The notes: generated by a model from the sequence alone, not told the origin. Shown: positions 16,372 to 25,617, counted from the first letter of the stretch. The stretch: 64,000 nt of DNA from Paenibacillus psychroresistens (GCF_009728935.1 NZ_CP034235.1:2332001-2396000), one strand, 5' to 3'. Made by a program: numbers and translations.

Positions 16372-17703
16372 TCAATTCGCGGAGGACAAGCCTAACCAGC
16401 GATTCAAACGCATAATTGTAAATCGATTGCGGACAAACATAGCGTTGTTCAAGGATTCCTCAACTAAATCGGGCTCAACACCAAGCTGATCAGGAGTAAT
16501 CGGACCTCCAGCTTGCGCTAGCCATTGTGAGAATTGTGATGGTGAAGGAACCTGGCCGATGATGTGAAGAATGGCTGGCCATTGATTCAAGATAGTTTGT
16601 TTAAAGCTAAGAGGCTCAATTGCAGCATTCGCACCCTGCGGGTAATTTTCGGTTATGACTTGCTCAGCAATAGCTCCGTATGCGGCTGTAATAGCTTCAC
16701 GATCACTAGTTTCATCGGGGGATAGAGCCTTGGCTAGTAAATCTCTAACCTGATCTTCCTCGATGGAACTGAGGGCTGTGAATAAGTTAGCCATCAATAT
16801 GCTAGCAACGCCTACTTTGGCTCCATGCAGTAAAGCTTTGCGCTCTTCTTGTATAAAGCGCATTTCCCAATAATGTGAGAGATGATGCTCACCTCCTGAA
16901 GCAGGACGTGAGTTTCCAACCATCAACATGGAGATTCCCGACAGGATAAGGCCTTGCATTAAGCTTTTAATGCCAGCTTCTGTGCGGTTACGAATCCCGT
17001 CGATGTGATCGATGCATAGCTGTAATCCAACGCTGGTCATATCAGAAGCAAGCTCACAGATAGACTCATCAAGCAAAGCATGTCCTAATTTCCAATCCGC
17101 CAATGAGGTGTATTTGCCAAGCATATCGCCGAATCCAGCTGCAACCATGTCTTGTGGAGCCAGGCATAAAACATCTAGATCTGCAAAAACAGCATCAGGA
17201 GCACAAGCTGGGATCGTTTGTTTAAAGCCTTGCAGCAGTAAAGGGGCACCAACCGACGCGAATCCATCCACTGAAGGTGCTGTAGGTACGGAAATGAAAA
17301 CTCGATTCGCCGAGTAGCAAGTAAACCGTGCAATATCATGAATGGTGCCAGAGCCAATAGCTAATATGGCTTGTGTTGCCGGTGATAGCTTTAACATGAC
17401 TTGCACAATGGCACGTTCATCCGCTGCTAATTCTCCATGTTCATTCTTGGTAATCAGACAAACTTCGGCTTGAATACCAGCTGATTTAAGCTGATTTAAG
17501 ACAGCTTGTCCTGCTGCAGCAAAAGTAATCTCATCTGCCACCAGCAAAACAGATTGCAAAGCCGCTTGCTGCAAGTATTCAGGGATTGCTTTAATTGCTC
17601 CACGTTCAATAAGTACTTTTTTTAATGTAATAAGATGTTTTTTTCCACAAGCACAAGTAAATTCGCGATCCAACCAATCGTCTATATTCGCTAAGTTAGC
17701 CAT
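16372..17703 (-). CDS. egsA: sn-glycerol-1-phosphate dehydrogenase (AraM/EgsA)
   Basis: NAD(P)-dependent glycerol-1-phosphate dehydrogenase of 443 residues, family of iron/nickel-dependent alcohol dehydrogenases. Motifs: AIGSGTIHDIARF (nucleotide binding), PTAPSVDGFAS, the metal ligands in AGFGDMLGKYT, SGGEHHLSHYWEM and LLHGAKVGV. In Bacillus subtilis AraM makes G1P, which PcrB uses for heptaprenylglyceryl phosphate, an archaeal-type ether lipid. A weak promoter (TTGGAA-18-TATATC on the minus strand) and AGAGGAG precede the ATG. The first ~20 residues contain a CACGKKH motif of unknown role that is common in these bacterial homologues. Confidence 0.9.
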   Translation of the reverse strand: MANLANIDDWLDREFTCACGKKHLITLKKVLIERGAIKAIPEYLQQAALQSVLLVADEITFAAAGQAVLNQLKSAGIQAEVCLITKNEHGELAADERAIVQVMLKLSPATQAILAIGSGTIHDIARFTCYSANRVFISVPTAPSVDGFASVGAPLLLQGFKQTIPACAPDAVFADLDVLCLAPQDMVAAGFGDMLGKYTSLADWKLGHALLDESICELASDMTSVGLQLCIDHIDGIRNRTEAGIKSLMQGLILSGISMLMVGNSRPASGGEHHLSHYWEMRFIQEERKALLHGAKVGVASILMANLFTALSSIEEDQVRDLLAKALSPDETSDREAITAAYGAIAEQVITENYPQGANAAIEPLSFKQTILNQWPAILHIIGQVPSPSQFSQWLAQAGGPITPDQLGVEPDLVEESLNNAMFVRNRFTIMRLNRWLGLSSAN

Positions 17704-17801
17704 GTTCTAGTTTCTCCTCTTTAAATCGTGATATAATTTACCTTAGCATAGGATTCCAATTTGAGAAAGCGATTTTTAAATCCTGCAGAGGGAGGCTGGC
17801 T

Positions 17802-18509
17802 GTGCCGATTCAAAGTGAAACAGAGTTATACGAACCGATCAAACAATTTATGGAGAAGATGGGATATACCGTACGGAGCGAAGTGAAGCATTGCGACGTT
17901 GTCGCGATTCGCGGGGATGAGCCTATGGTCATCATTGAATTGAAAAAAACATTTAACCTGCCCTTGATCATTCAGGGCATGGATCGCTTGCAAAATACAG
18001 ATTACGTTTATTTGGCTACAGAGCAGAAATTAAAAGGGCCTGCCCCCTATAATTTACATTGGAATGATATTCAACGCTTATGCAAGATGCTGGGTCTTGG
18101 GCTAATTACGGTAAAATTCTATAAAACTAAAAAACCTTTTGTGGAAGTATTATGTGAGCCTGTAGCGTATGTACCTAGAAAAAGTGCTAAGCGTGCTTCA
18201 GCTATTATGAATGAGTTTAGAGAGCGCAGCGGGGACTACAACGTCGGAGGGAGCAGTAAACGTAAGCTAGTGACCGTATATCGCGAGAAGTCTTTGCAAT
18301 GTGCCACGTATATGAAGCTGCACGGTCCATTAACGACTAAACAATTAAGAGAGTTAACCGGGAATTCTAAAGTGACAGGTTTGCTGCAAAAAAACTATTA
18401 TCTTTGGTTCCAACGGGTAAAGCGTGGTTCATACGGACTTACAGCTCAAGGCGAGGCAGATTTACTTGCTTTTGCTCATGTTGCATTCAAACCCTCTAAT
18501 GCCTTATGA
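17802..18509 (+). CDS. DUF2161 family PD-(D/E)XK-like protein
   Basis: Protein of 235 residues with a DUF2161 N-terminal domain. Asp32 and the Glu46-Leu-Lys48 triad (CDVVAI ... VIIELKK) match the PD-(D/E)XK nuclease fold; the C-terminal third (about 165-235) resembles a winged helix (LTTKQLRELTGNSKVTGLL). It may therefore be a DNA-acting protein, but no function is established. The start is GTG with GAGGGAGG about 7 bases upstream. Its last 34 bases overlap, tail to tail, the end of the flavoprotein gene on the other strand. Confidence 0.8.
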   Translation: MPIQSETELYEPIKQFMEKMGYTVRSEVKHCDVVAIRGDEPMVIIELKKTFNLPLIIQGMDRLQNTDYVYLATEQKLKGPAPYNLHWNDIQRLCKMLGLGLITVKFYKTKKPFVEVLCEPVAYVPRKSAKRASAIMNEFRERSGDYNVGGSSKRKLVTVYREKSLQCATYMKLHGPLTTKQLRELTGNSKVTGLLQKNYYLWFQRVKRGSYGLTAQGEADLLAFAHVAFKPSNAL

Positions 18510-19387
18510 ATCCAAATAGCGGACAACGCCCCTTCCCCCATGGCAACACTGACTTGCTCTGCATGAACACCAGCATCACCAGCTGCCCAAACGTTGGGTA
18601 CTGAAGTCATTTTGCTGCGGGGGTGGGTTAGAATATGTTTGTTCTCCATTCGTTCTATGCCCAATTGTTCTGCAAGCTGAGTACGGACGTCATTCCCGCC
18701 AAAAGCGATAAACCCGCGTTCTGCTTCAATAAAATCCCCGTTTTGCAGGTGAACCCCCTGAAAACGACCTTCAGCAATAACCTCTAGACCTGCAATGATC
18801 TCAGCGTGATAAGTGATTCCTTTGGCGATTAGTTTAGTTAATAGCTGATCATTAATCGATTGGTTCTCATGATTGATATAAATTAATTGCTGGGTATAGT
18901 TGCTAAGGGTTAAAGCCATTTCCGCACCAACTGCGCCTGAACCCATTACAATCGTTCGCCGATTCCGAATCTCATAACCATCGCAATCCGGGCAGACATA
19001 AATAGTTAATCCTAAACAAGGCAGAAGCTCTGGAAAAGGTGGAAAACGGTCCATTACCCCAGTTGCCAGCAACAGGGTTCGGCTTTCATATTGAATAGGG
19101 GATAGCTTCAAGGTTATTTCGAATCCATGCTCACTTTTTTGAACTAGAGTAACCGTATCTGTTATAAATTGAATACCATAGCTTTCGGCATGTGATTTAC
19201 CTAGCTTGCGTAAATCCTCGCCGGAAACTCCATTCGGCCAACCCAATAAGTTATGATAGCTTCGACACAGTGTTGAGCGGCCATTCCCAGAATCGATGAC
19301 GATCACGTTGTGGCCATAACGACCCAGCTGAATAGCTCCCTGCAGCCCGGCAATGCCGCCCCCGACAATAATGCAATCATATATCAT
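18476..19387 (-). CDS. Thioredoxin-reductase-like FAD/NAD(P) oxidoreductase
   Basis: Two-dinucleotide-domain flavoprotein of 303 residues: FAD motif GGGIAG (9-14), a redox-active CPDC pair (Cys132/Cys135) followed by DGYE, NADPH motif GSGAVGAE and a C-terminal AAGDAG flavin loop. Layout and length match the thioredoxin reductase superfamily, but CPDCDGYE differs from the CATCDG of housekeeping TrxB and resembles TrxB-like paralogues, including dithiol oxidases of secondary metabolism. The physiological substrate is unknown. GGGGGA precedes the ATG. Its 3' end overlaps the DUF2161 gene by 34 bases. Confidence 0.85.
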   Translation of the reverse strand: MIYDCIIVGGGIAGLQGAIQLGRYGHNVIVIDSGNGRSTLCRSYHNLLGWPNGVSGEDLRKLGKSHAESYGIQFITDTVTLVQKSEHGFEITLKLSPIQYESRTLLLATGVMDRFPPFPELLPCLGLTIYVCPDCDGYEIRNRRTIVMGSGAVGAEMALTLSNYTQQLIYINHENQSINDQLLTKLIAKGITYHAEIIAGLEVIAEGRFQGVHLQNGDFIEAERGFIAFGGNDVRTQLAEQLGIERMENKHILTHPRSKMTSVPNVWAAGDAGVHAEQVSVAMGEGALSAIWIHKALEGLNAT

Positions 19388-19444
19388 AACAGTCCCCCAG
19401 CTTCCACTATGCTCTCCAGCTTAGTGTTACCAACCTAGGGGGAG

Positions 19445-20674
19445 CTATTCTATTTTACGGATTAACAACGGCAAGCTAAATTGGGCAACTGAAAAAATAA
19501 CCAGCATCCAAGGCAGCGCACTTCCTTGCAGGTTGCTGGCAAATAGCAGAAGGATACCAACTGAAATCACACGGCCCATATTAACAAAGATTTCTCTTAC
19601 AACAACGGATTCTACTCGGAATTGCCCTTTTGGCTGCAATTTTCCAATCATTCCAAAATAAGTTGAGGTAAGAGAGTTGCCTTGTAAAGGGCTGAATAAA
19701 GAATACACGACCAAAAAACCGATTACCGTCCAGATGTTAATACTCCAGAGCAAGAGAATGGCACCAAATGTAAAACCCATAGCAGAGTATAAGAAATAGC
19801 GCACGCGCCGTGATTCTTGAGCATTACGTGAAATATAATAGCCGCTAGCCATCATTACGCCAGAGAACAATACACCGAAATAACCAACCCATTCTTCCTT
19901 GGCCAGCACCTGAAATAACATAATGTTTGGGAGGAACAGCATACTCCCTTGGAGGACTCCGAAACCCATGAAACTAAATAATGATCTTAACCAGCCTGGG
20001 TTTTTACGCATGAGCAGCCAGGTATATTTAAGATAATAAGCTTTACGTTGAGAGGGTAGAGCTTTAATCTTCAAACTAATTAAACCAGCGGCAAAAAACA
20101 TGAAAAATGACATAGTGAAAATAATGATATAACCGCTAAGTCCATCGCCCCGACTGATAATAAAGCCAGCCAATGCCGGTCCTATCAAGCCAGCCCCTGT
20201 AAACATAATCATATTGATGGCAAGGAAACGAATACGATTGAGACTCGTCGAAACATCATACATTAAAGTTAAATAACCGGTCCAATAGAAAGAGCCAGCC
20301 ATCCCGCTAAATAAAGCAAACAGGATATAATAGTCAACAATCCGCTCTTGAACAAAGATAACGGCTAAATAGAAAAGGACAAAAAGCAATAATCCGATGC
20401 GATAGGTGAACATACGATCTTTTTTCTTCGCCAACCAACCACCTAAGGCAAAACCTAGCGGGGCAATCAACCAAGTCAGGATATTGTAGGTTCCATTAAT
20501 CCATAAGCTGTGGGTTAAACGCCATAAATATAGATTCAGGAATACGCCGGACATGGATGCGCCAAATTGAAAGAAACTATGGATAATTAAAGATACTTGG
20601 GCATCGCGAGAAAGCTTTTTTTCTGCTGGAATCGCCGAGAACCACTGTCCAAACCAACTCAAAATCAGTCTCAT
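19445..20674 (-). CDS. MFS transporter
   Basis: Hydrophobic protein of 409 residues with about 12 membrane helices and an MFS-type central loop (KIKALPSQRKAYYLKY near residues 200-216). The motif between helices 2 and 3 reads GGWLAKKKDRMFTYR, a recognisable MFS motif A variant. Residues 1-25 form a cytoplasmic lead. The substrate cannot be told. It is upstream of and co-directional with the flavoprotein gene (57-base gap), so both may be expressed together. The RBS AAGGAAG is 4 bases before the ATG. Confidence 0.85.
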   Translation of the reverse strand: MRLILSWFGQWFSAIPAEKKLSRDAQVSLIIHSFFQFGASMSGVFLNLYLWRLTHSLWINGTYNILTWLIAPLGFALGGWLAKKKDRMFTYRIGLLLFVLFYLAVIFVQERIVDYYILFALFSGMAGSFYWTGYLTLMYDVSTSLNRIRFLAINMIMFTGAGLIGPALAGFIISRGDGLSGYIIIFTMSFFMFFAAGLISLKIKALPSQRKAYYLKYTWLLMRKNPGWLRSLFSFMGFGVLQGSMLFLPNIMLFQVLAKEEWVGYFGVLFSGVMMASGYYISRNAQESRRVRYFLYSAMGFTFGAILLLWSINIWTVIGFLVVYSLFSPLQGNSLTSTYFGMIGKLQPKGQFRVESVVVREIFVNMGRVISVGILLLFASNLQGSALPWMLVIFSVAQFSLPLLIRKIE

Positions 20675-20832
20675 CTTACTTCCTTCTTCCGCTTGCTAGA
20701 TGTGCAATCTCCCATTAGTACCTCGTCTATTATACTCCTGACTCCTTCTAGTGGAAAGACAAATCTGCTAGTTTATGGTATAGTAGACGAATTGAAAATT
20801 TAAATAGAGTACCCCAAGAGGTGAACACAACT

Positions 20833-21264
20833 ATGAGCTATCCACTAGAATCCGTTTCAAGGGAAAATAATTCACGAAACGCACCGGCTTCGAAACATCG
20901 TAAAAAAACATATAAGCTCCTCATTTTTGCATGGATCATGTTGGTTGGAATGGGTTTAACAGGAGCTTATTATTACACGAATTACTTAAAGGCTCAGCTG
21001 GTAGATGATCTAGCGCGGCAGAATCAGACTCAGCTTCATGCGATTCAAAGTGATTATCAAATGCAGCTGGAGGATTTAAAAACGAATGTGAACGAAGATA
21101 TTGTTGGATTACAAGATAAGGTGGAGCAATTGAACCAGCTGTTGGCTTTTACTAAAGATAATGCTAGCACCAAGGTCGATAATAGCAACCAACTTTACAC
21201 GCAATTGGCCGAAGTAAAGAAAAAGCTAATCGAGCTGCAGAAGAATTTGGATGTGCTTAAATGA
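20833..21264 (+). CDS. Membrane-anchored coiled-coil protein
   Basis: Protein of 143 residues with a basic N-terminus, one membrane helix (about 26-46) and an extracytoplasmic region that is one long predicted coiled coil (from ~55 to the end) with heptad Leu/Ile spacing. Not recognised as a named family. An in-frame GTG at 20821 overlaps the AGAGGTG site, so the ATG at 20833 is preferred. It overlaps the next gene by four bases (ATGA), so the two are translationally coupled; it may be an accessory partner of that exported protein. Confidence 0.75.
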   Translation: MSYPLESVSRENNSRNAPASKHRKKTYKLLIFAWIMLVGMGLTGAYYYTNYLKAQLVDDLARQNQTQLHAIQSDYQMQLEDLKTNVNEDIVGLQDKVEQLNQLLAFTKDNASTKVDNSNQLYTQLAEVKKKLIELQKNLDVLK

Positions 21265-22331
21265 CCGGCATTCAACGGTTGACTCGATTTATGCTGTTAG
21301 CTTGCGCTCCTTTCTTAGGCATTATTCTCTTTCTTTTTGCTTTTCAGCCTGAAATGAAAGCAGCTGATTTCACAACGTCGCAGAAAGTTGATTTTACGAT
21401 GGAGCTGCAAACAGATGAGGTTGGAAAAAAACTAATTCAAGCCAGTCGTGACGGTGTTCTGATCAAATCAACAATTGAGAAGATGTACAAGCAATATAGC
21501 CAAACCAATACAACGGTGTCTTCACTCTTGAAGCTTGTGAAAGATCAAGCAGGTCGACCGCCGCTGATTTTTGAAAAGCGCGTATCCAGAGTACTGGGTA
21601 AACCTATCCGACAGGCAAGCAGCGATAATATTGATGTTAAGCTATATACATACTGGGATGCGGAATTCAAAGGCTATGCCCTCAAGGTTGATTTGAAGAA
21701 TAGCAAAGCTATGAACATGGTGCTTGGCAAAGATAAGCTTGGAGGCAGTGAAACGACATTAGCTGCTGTAAAACGTTATGGTGCTATTGCTGGAATTAAC
21801 GCTGGGGGCTTTGCCGATGGACATGGTAAACGTTATCCGACGGGGAATACTATTTCTAATAGTAAATTTATCTTTGGTTTTTTTGAGCCGAATCCTAAAA
21901 TCGCTGGATCGTTTGTTGGTTTGAATAAAGCTGGTAAGCTGATCGGCGGTAGATTCCAGGATGAGGCCCAGTTAACGAAATTGAAACCAACATTTGGTGC
22001 ATCCTTTGAGCCAGTCTTAATGCAGAATGGGAAGAAGCTGGATATCCCAAGCAAGTGGCTTAACTCTCCAAAACGAGCTTCACGTACGGTAATTGGTAAT
22101 TTTGGCAACGACCAGCTGATTATACTTGTGACTAATGGTGCGAATGAAAGCGGCAGCTCAGGGGCAACATTACCAGAGATGCAGAACCGCTTACAGCAGC
22201 TTGGGATCCATGATGCATATAACTTAGATGGCGGTGGCTCGACTACACTTGTTTTTAACGGGCAAGTAATCAATAACCCATCGGATGGACGAATGCGCTC
22301 ATTACCGACACACTTTTTATTTTTTAAATAA
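21261..22331 (+). CDS. Exported phosphodiester glycosidase family protein (NAGPA fold)
   Basis: Protein of 356 residues with an N-terminal signal/anchor (about 8-32), a helical stalk and a C-terminal PF09992 (NAGPA/YigE-type) domain from about residue 120. Recognisable motifs: AGINAGGFADGHG, SRTVIGNFGNDQLIILVTNG and YNLDGGGSTTLVFNG. The founding member removes GlcNAc from mannose-6-phosphate phosphodiesters; bacterial homologues are thought to act on glycan phosphodiesters such as wall teichoic acid or exopolysaccharide linkages, which is inferred here. Coupled by ATGA to the upstream coiled-coil gene. Confidence 0.85.
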   Translation: MTGIQRLTRFMLLACAPFLGIILFLFAFQPEMKAADFTTSQKVDFTMELQTDEVGKKLIQASRDGVLIKSTIEKMYKQYSQTNTTVSSLLKLVKDQAGRPPLIFEKRVSRVLGKPIRQASSDNIDVKLYTYWDAEFKGYALKVDLKNSKAMNMVLGKDKLGGSETTLAAVKRYGAIAGINAGGFADGHGKRYPTGNTISNSKFIFGFFEPNPKIAGSFVGLNKAGKLIGGRFQDEAQLTKLKPTFGASFEPVLMQNGKKLDIPSKWLNSPKRASRTVIGNFGNDQLIILVTNGANESGSSGATLPEMQNRLQQLGIHDAYNLDGGGSTTLVFNGQVINNPSDGRMRSLPTHFLFFK

Positions 22332-22401
22332 TGTTCACAATTTAGCGTTTTCTATTTGGCTTTAGTTGGTTATAATAGAGTTATACGTAGGAGGTGCAGT
22401 T

Positions 22402-22500
22402 ATGTCAGTGACCTTTTGGATTTCTATCATTGTACTCGTAACATTTATCGTCGCAATTCTGACTTCTTCATATAATGAGGACAAAACAAGCGGTCTATAA
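22402..22500 (+). CDS. 32-residue single-span membrane peptide
   Basis: Short frame encoding 32 residues: MSVTFWISIIVLV, a continuous hydrophobic segment to about residue 21, then a polar tail ending in DKTSGL. It has a strong GGAGGTG site 5-6 bases before the ATG, a TATAAT (22371-22376) at a good distance and a terminator 25 bases after the stop, so the evidence for a real gene is better than for most short frames. Function unknown; size and topology fit small regulatory membrane peptides. Confidence 0.7.
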   Translation: MSVTFWISIIVLVTFIVAILTSSYNEDKTSGL

Positions 22501-22524
22501 GCTAACTAAGCTTGGATTCCTCTT

Positions 22525-22568
22525 AAGACCTGATCTCAGCCGAATAGGGCTGGGTTAGGTCTTTTTTT
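22525..22568 (+). terminator. Terminator after the small peptide gene
   Basis: AAGACCT and CAGCC pair with GGCTG and AGGTCTT, followed by seven T residues. Confidence 0.85.
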
Positions 22569-22572
22569 GTGT

Positions 22573-22602
22573 GAAAAAAAGAACCTGCATTTCTGCAGAT
22601 TC
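22573..22602 (-). terminator. Terminator of the abrB-like gene
   Basis: On the minus strand GAATCTGCA-GAAA-TGCAGGTTC forms a stem-loop followed by seven T residues, 9 bases after the abrB-like stop codon. Its GCATTTCTGC core resembles the repeat hairpins at 14157-14277. Confidence 0.8.
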
Positions 22603-22610
22603 TTCCTCTA

Positions 22611-22856
22611 TTAATGAAATCCAACTAATTCATGAGCACACATTCCACATATATATTTTTCTTTGAATTGGGTAACTTGTTCCACTGACGAGCAAAAAAC
22701 GCATTTCGGCCGATACCTCTCGAGAATGATATGATCGCCTTGAACAAGGATTTCAACGGGTACTCCTTCGTTCATTTGATATCTTTTACGAAGCGATTTT
22801 GGAAGCACGATTCGGCCAAGTTGGTCGAGCTTTCGTACAATTCCTGCCGATTTCAT
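22611..22856 (-). CDS. AbrB-family transition-state regulator with Cys-rich tail
   Basis: DNA-binding protein of 81 residues. The first ~47 residues match the AbrB/SpoVT swapped-hairpin domain (GIVRKLDQLGRIVLPKSLR); the C-terminal part carries two CxxC pairs (CVFC and CGMC), a likely zinc ribbon. An in-frame GTG at 22865 overlaps the GAGGTG site, so the ATG 9 bases further is chosen and gives the canonical MKSAGIVRK start. Related proteins repress stationary-phase genes or respond to nutrient state in spore formers; the targets here are unknown. Confidence 0.9.
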   Translation of the reverse strand: MKSAGIVRKLDQLGRIVLPKSLRKRYQMNEGVPVEILVQGDHIILERYRPKCVFCSSVEQVTQFKEKYICGMCAHELVGFH

Positions 22857-22962
22857 TAATTTCACCTCATTTGTAAATGGATTATATTAAGATTTCGCTA
22901 TTTCTTGTGAAATCCCTGCAAATATCCGTTTAACGGGCAACAAGTTTTACAATCACCGTATA

Positions 22963-23427
22963 TTAGCTTAAACCTTCAAACCCCGTTTGCCTCAGTGCTT
23001 CATATAAAAGAATGGCTGCAGAATTTGACAAGTTCAACGATCTGACCGCATCCGACATAGGAAGCTTTAAGCAGGTTTCTGGATTAGCTTGGATTAATTC
23101 TTTTGGTAAACCAGCTGTTTCTTTGCCGAATACAAAAAAATCATTGTCCTGAAATGTAAACTCACTGTAATTATGCTTGGCTTTTGTAGTCGCATAGAAG
23201 AAGCGAGCCTGGGGAAACAGTGCTTTTACCTCCTCAAAAGAGTCATGGTAGCTCAGTTTAACCGAATCCCAATAATCCAAACCAGCTCTTTTTAAGACTT
23301 TATCATCTGTTGAGAATCCAAGTGGACGAACTAAATGTAGAAAAGCGCCAGTAGCTGCGCAGGTTCGAGAAATGTTTCCCGTGTTCGCGGGTATTTCCGG
23401 TTCAACTAATACGATATGAAAGGCCAT
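22963..23427 (-). CDS. trmL: tRNA (cytidine(34)-2'-O)-methyltransferase
   Basis: SPOUT-class methyltransferase of 154 residues, full length for TrmL, which methylates the wobble ribose of tRNA-Leu. Motifs: VLVEPEIPANTGNISRTCAA at the start, FFVFGKETAGLP (motif 2) and MSDAVRSLNLSNSAAILLYE (knot, motif 3). The ATG is preceded by GAGGGAG. It is a single gene divergent from the downstream response regulator. Confidence 0.95.
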   Translation of the reverse strand: MAFHIVLVEPEIPANTGNISRTCAATGAFLHLVRPLGFSTDDKVLKRAGLDYWDSVKLSYHDSFEEVKALFPQARFFYATTKAKHNYSEFTFQDNDFFVFGKETAGLPKELIQANPETCLKLPMSDAVRSLNLSNSAAILLYEALRQTGFEGLS

Positions 23428-23541
23428 ACGATTTTCACTCCCTCTTAATAATTAACATAGACTTTACTTATTCTTTATATGTGGATGATATTGACCTGCG
23501 ATAATTAGATTAATTAAAACTATCATCAAAGGAGAATCCAA

Positions 23542-24258
23542 ATGCTGAATAAGAAAATATTAGTTGTAGATGACGAGCCCTCAATTTCCACATTACTAGA
23601 ATTCAATTTAAAGCTAGCTGGGTTTGATGTGCAATGTGTATATGATGGTGAAGCGGTGTTCGATTCGATCCAATCCTTTCGACCAGATTTGATTGTCTTG
23701 GATCTTATGTTGCCCAAAATGGATGGAATTCAAGTTTGTCGAAAGCTAAGAGCCAATCATAATTTTGTACCTATTGTTATGCTTACAGCGATGCAGGATT
23801 TAACGGATAAAATTGCGGGATTAGACAATGGTGCAGACGATTATATGACTAAGCCTTTTAGTCCTCAAGAATTAATCTCGCGGATTCAAGCTATTTTACG
23901 TAGAAGCCAAGCTCTACCAACAGATAGTGATGAAGTAGCTGTAGAGATTGGGAAAATCCGAGTACATCCGACACAACGTGAGGTTTTTATCGGTGAAACA
24001 CCAATTGAGCTGACTCCGAAGGAATTTGAATTGCTGCTGTTTCTTTGCAAGCATCGCGGCAAGGTTTTAAGCCGTCAGCAGCTTCTACATGGTGTTTGGG
24101 ATTATCATTTTCTGGGAGACACACGAATTGTTGACGTTCATATCAGTCATTTGCGCGATAAAATTGAAGTTAATGCACGCACGCCAGATTATATCATGAC
24201 GATTCGCAATATTGGCTATAAGCTGACCGAGCCCGTTCTCAAAGAAAACTTAGCATAA
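23542..24258 (+). CDS. Orphan OmpR/PhoP-family response regulator
   Basis: Response regulator of 238 residues with a receiver (Asp10/Asp11, phosphoacceptor Asp54 in IVLDLMLPKMDG, Thr in VMLTAMQD, Lys in MTKPFSP) and a winged-helix output domain ending NIGYKLTEP. No kinase gene follows: a terminator closes the unit 12 bases after the stop. It is therefore an orphan in this window and must be phosphorylated by a kinase encoded elsewhere or work without phosphorylation. AAAGGAG precedes the ATG. Confidence 0.92.
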   Translation: MLNKKILVVDDEPSISTLLEFNLKLAGFDVQCVYDGEAVFDSIQSFRPDLIVLDLMLPKMDGIQVCRKLRANHNFVPIVMLTAMQDLTDKIAGLDNGADDYMTKPFSPQELISRIQAILRRSQALPTDSDEVAVEIGKIRVHPTQREVFIGETPIELTPKEFELLLFLCKHRGKVLSRQQLLHGVWDYHFLGDTRIVDVHISHLRDKIEVNARTPDYIMTIRNIGYKLTEPVLKENLA

Positions 24259-24269
24259 GCTATCTCATT

Positions 24270-24308
24270 AAAAAGCACTTGTCAGGATAACCTCCTGCAA
24301 GTGCTTTT
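24270..24308. terminator. Bidirectional terminator
   Basis: AAAAGCACTTG and CAGGA pair with TCCTG and CAAGTGCTTTT. T tracts occur on both strands, fitting its place between the convergent response regulator and serC genes. Confidence 0.9.
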
Positions 24309-24336
24309 ATCACATCAGAAAGCATGAAATTTTATT

Positions 24337-25425
24337 TTAGCTGAGCTTGCTTTGGAATTGCTGCATGAATTCAGCTAACGCTTTGCAGCTTTCGTAAGGA
24401 ACTGCGTTATAGGTCGAAGCGCGTAAATGCCCAATGCTGCGATGTCCAGCTAAGCCAACGAAGCTACTAGCTGCGGCTTCTTTAAGGAATTGTTTCTCAA
24501 GCTCTTCCGATTGCAGCTTAAAGGTGATGTTCATTAATGAACGATCTGCTTTTTCAACCATACCTTCATAGAAACCATTGCTGTTATCTATTGTGTTATA
24601 GATTAGAGCGGTTTTTTCGCGATTCTTCGCTTCAATTCCGGCTAAGCCGCCATTTGCTTTGATCCACTTCAATACAAGATTAACCATGTACACAGAGTAG
24701 ACAGGTGGTGTATTGTAGAGGGAATTATTCTTTAAATGTGTGCTGTAACGCAGCATGGTTGGAAGGTTCTTCGGCTCATTCTTCAGCAAATCTTCACGGA
24801 CAATTACAACCGTTACTCCGGATGGTCCTAGATTTTTCTGAGCGCCTGCATAAATCATCGCAAATTTACTAGCATCAATTTGACGTGAGAGAATATCACT
24901 CGACATATCGGCAATTAACGGTATTTCACCTGTATTAGGGAAATCGTTAAATTGGGTACCCGAGATAGTTTCATTTGAAGTAATATGTACATAAGCGGAA
25001 TTGGATGGAGCTTTAATATCTGCGATTGCAGGCATATTCAGTAAGCCGCCTTCACGGGAGCTAGCTGAAATGGATACTTCGCCAACTAACTGAGCTTCTT
25101 GATAAGCTTTCTCCGCCCATGCACCAGTCATGATATAGCTGCCTGTCTTGCCAGCAGTCAAGAGGTTCATCGGGATCATTGTAAATTGAGTGCTGGCACC
25201 GCCGGTTATGAATAAAACCTTATAGCCTGCAGGAAGACCAAGCAATTCACTCATAAGTTGTTGCGTTTCATCATTGATTTGCTCATATTCTTTACTGCGG
25301 TGAGATACTTCCATTATGGACATCCCGATGCCGTTATAATCCACGAATTGCTCTTGAGCTTGCTTCAATACTTCTAATGGCAATGCAGCAGGTCCTGCAT
25401 TGAAATTATAAGATCTTTTTGTCAT
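24337..25425 (-). CDS. serC: Phosphoserine aminotransferase
   Basis: PLP enzyme of serine (and pyridoxine) synthesis, converting 3-phosphohydroxypyruvate and glutamate to phosphoserine. Full length at 362 residues. Motifs: NFNAGPAALP at the start, MSIMEVSHRS, FITGGASTQF, the PLP lysine Lys197 in YAGAQKNLGPSG and the C-terminal GHRSIGHLRAS. No T-box or other leader element was recognised upstream. It stands alone, with serA and serB not in this window. Confidence 0.97.
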   Translation of the reverse strand: MTKRSYNFNAGPAALPLEVLKQAQEQFVDYNGIGMSIMEVSHRSKEYEQINDETQQLMSELLGLPAGYKVLFITGGASTQFTMIPMNLLTAGKTGSYIMTGAWAEKAYQEAQLVGEVSISASSREGGLLNMPAIADIKAPSNSAYVHITSNETISGTQFNDFPNTGEIPLIADMSSDILSRQIDASKFAMIYAGAQKNLGPSGVTVVIVREDLLKNEPKNLPTMLRYSTHLKNNSLYNTPPVYSVYMVNLVLKWIKANGGLAGIEAKNREKTALIYNTIDNSNGFYEGMVEKADRSLMNITFKLQSEELEKQFLKEAAASSFVGLAGHRSIGHLRASTYNAVPYESCKALAEFMQQFQSKLS

Positions 25426-25617
25426 TTGATAACCACGCCTTCTATTTATATAGGATATGGTTTATGATAACAAGTTTCGTCTTCGTCTTCAAGTACTCGA
25501 CATTTTACTTGATGACAAATATCGCAACCTTTTGTTTGATTTTATAGTCTAAAGGGTAGAAGTGTATCTAATCATTACTGTAAAAGATATTTCGCAAAAA
25601 AGGAGATTTATTAGAAA

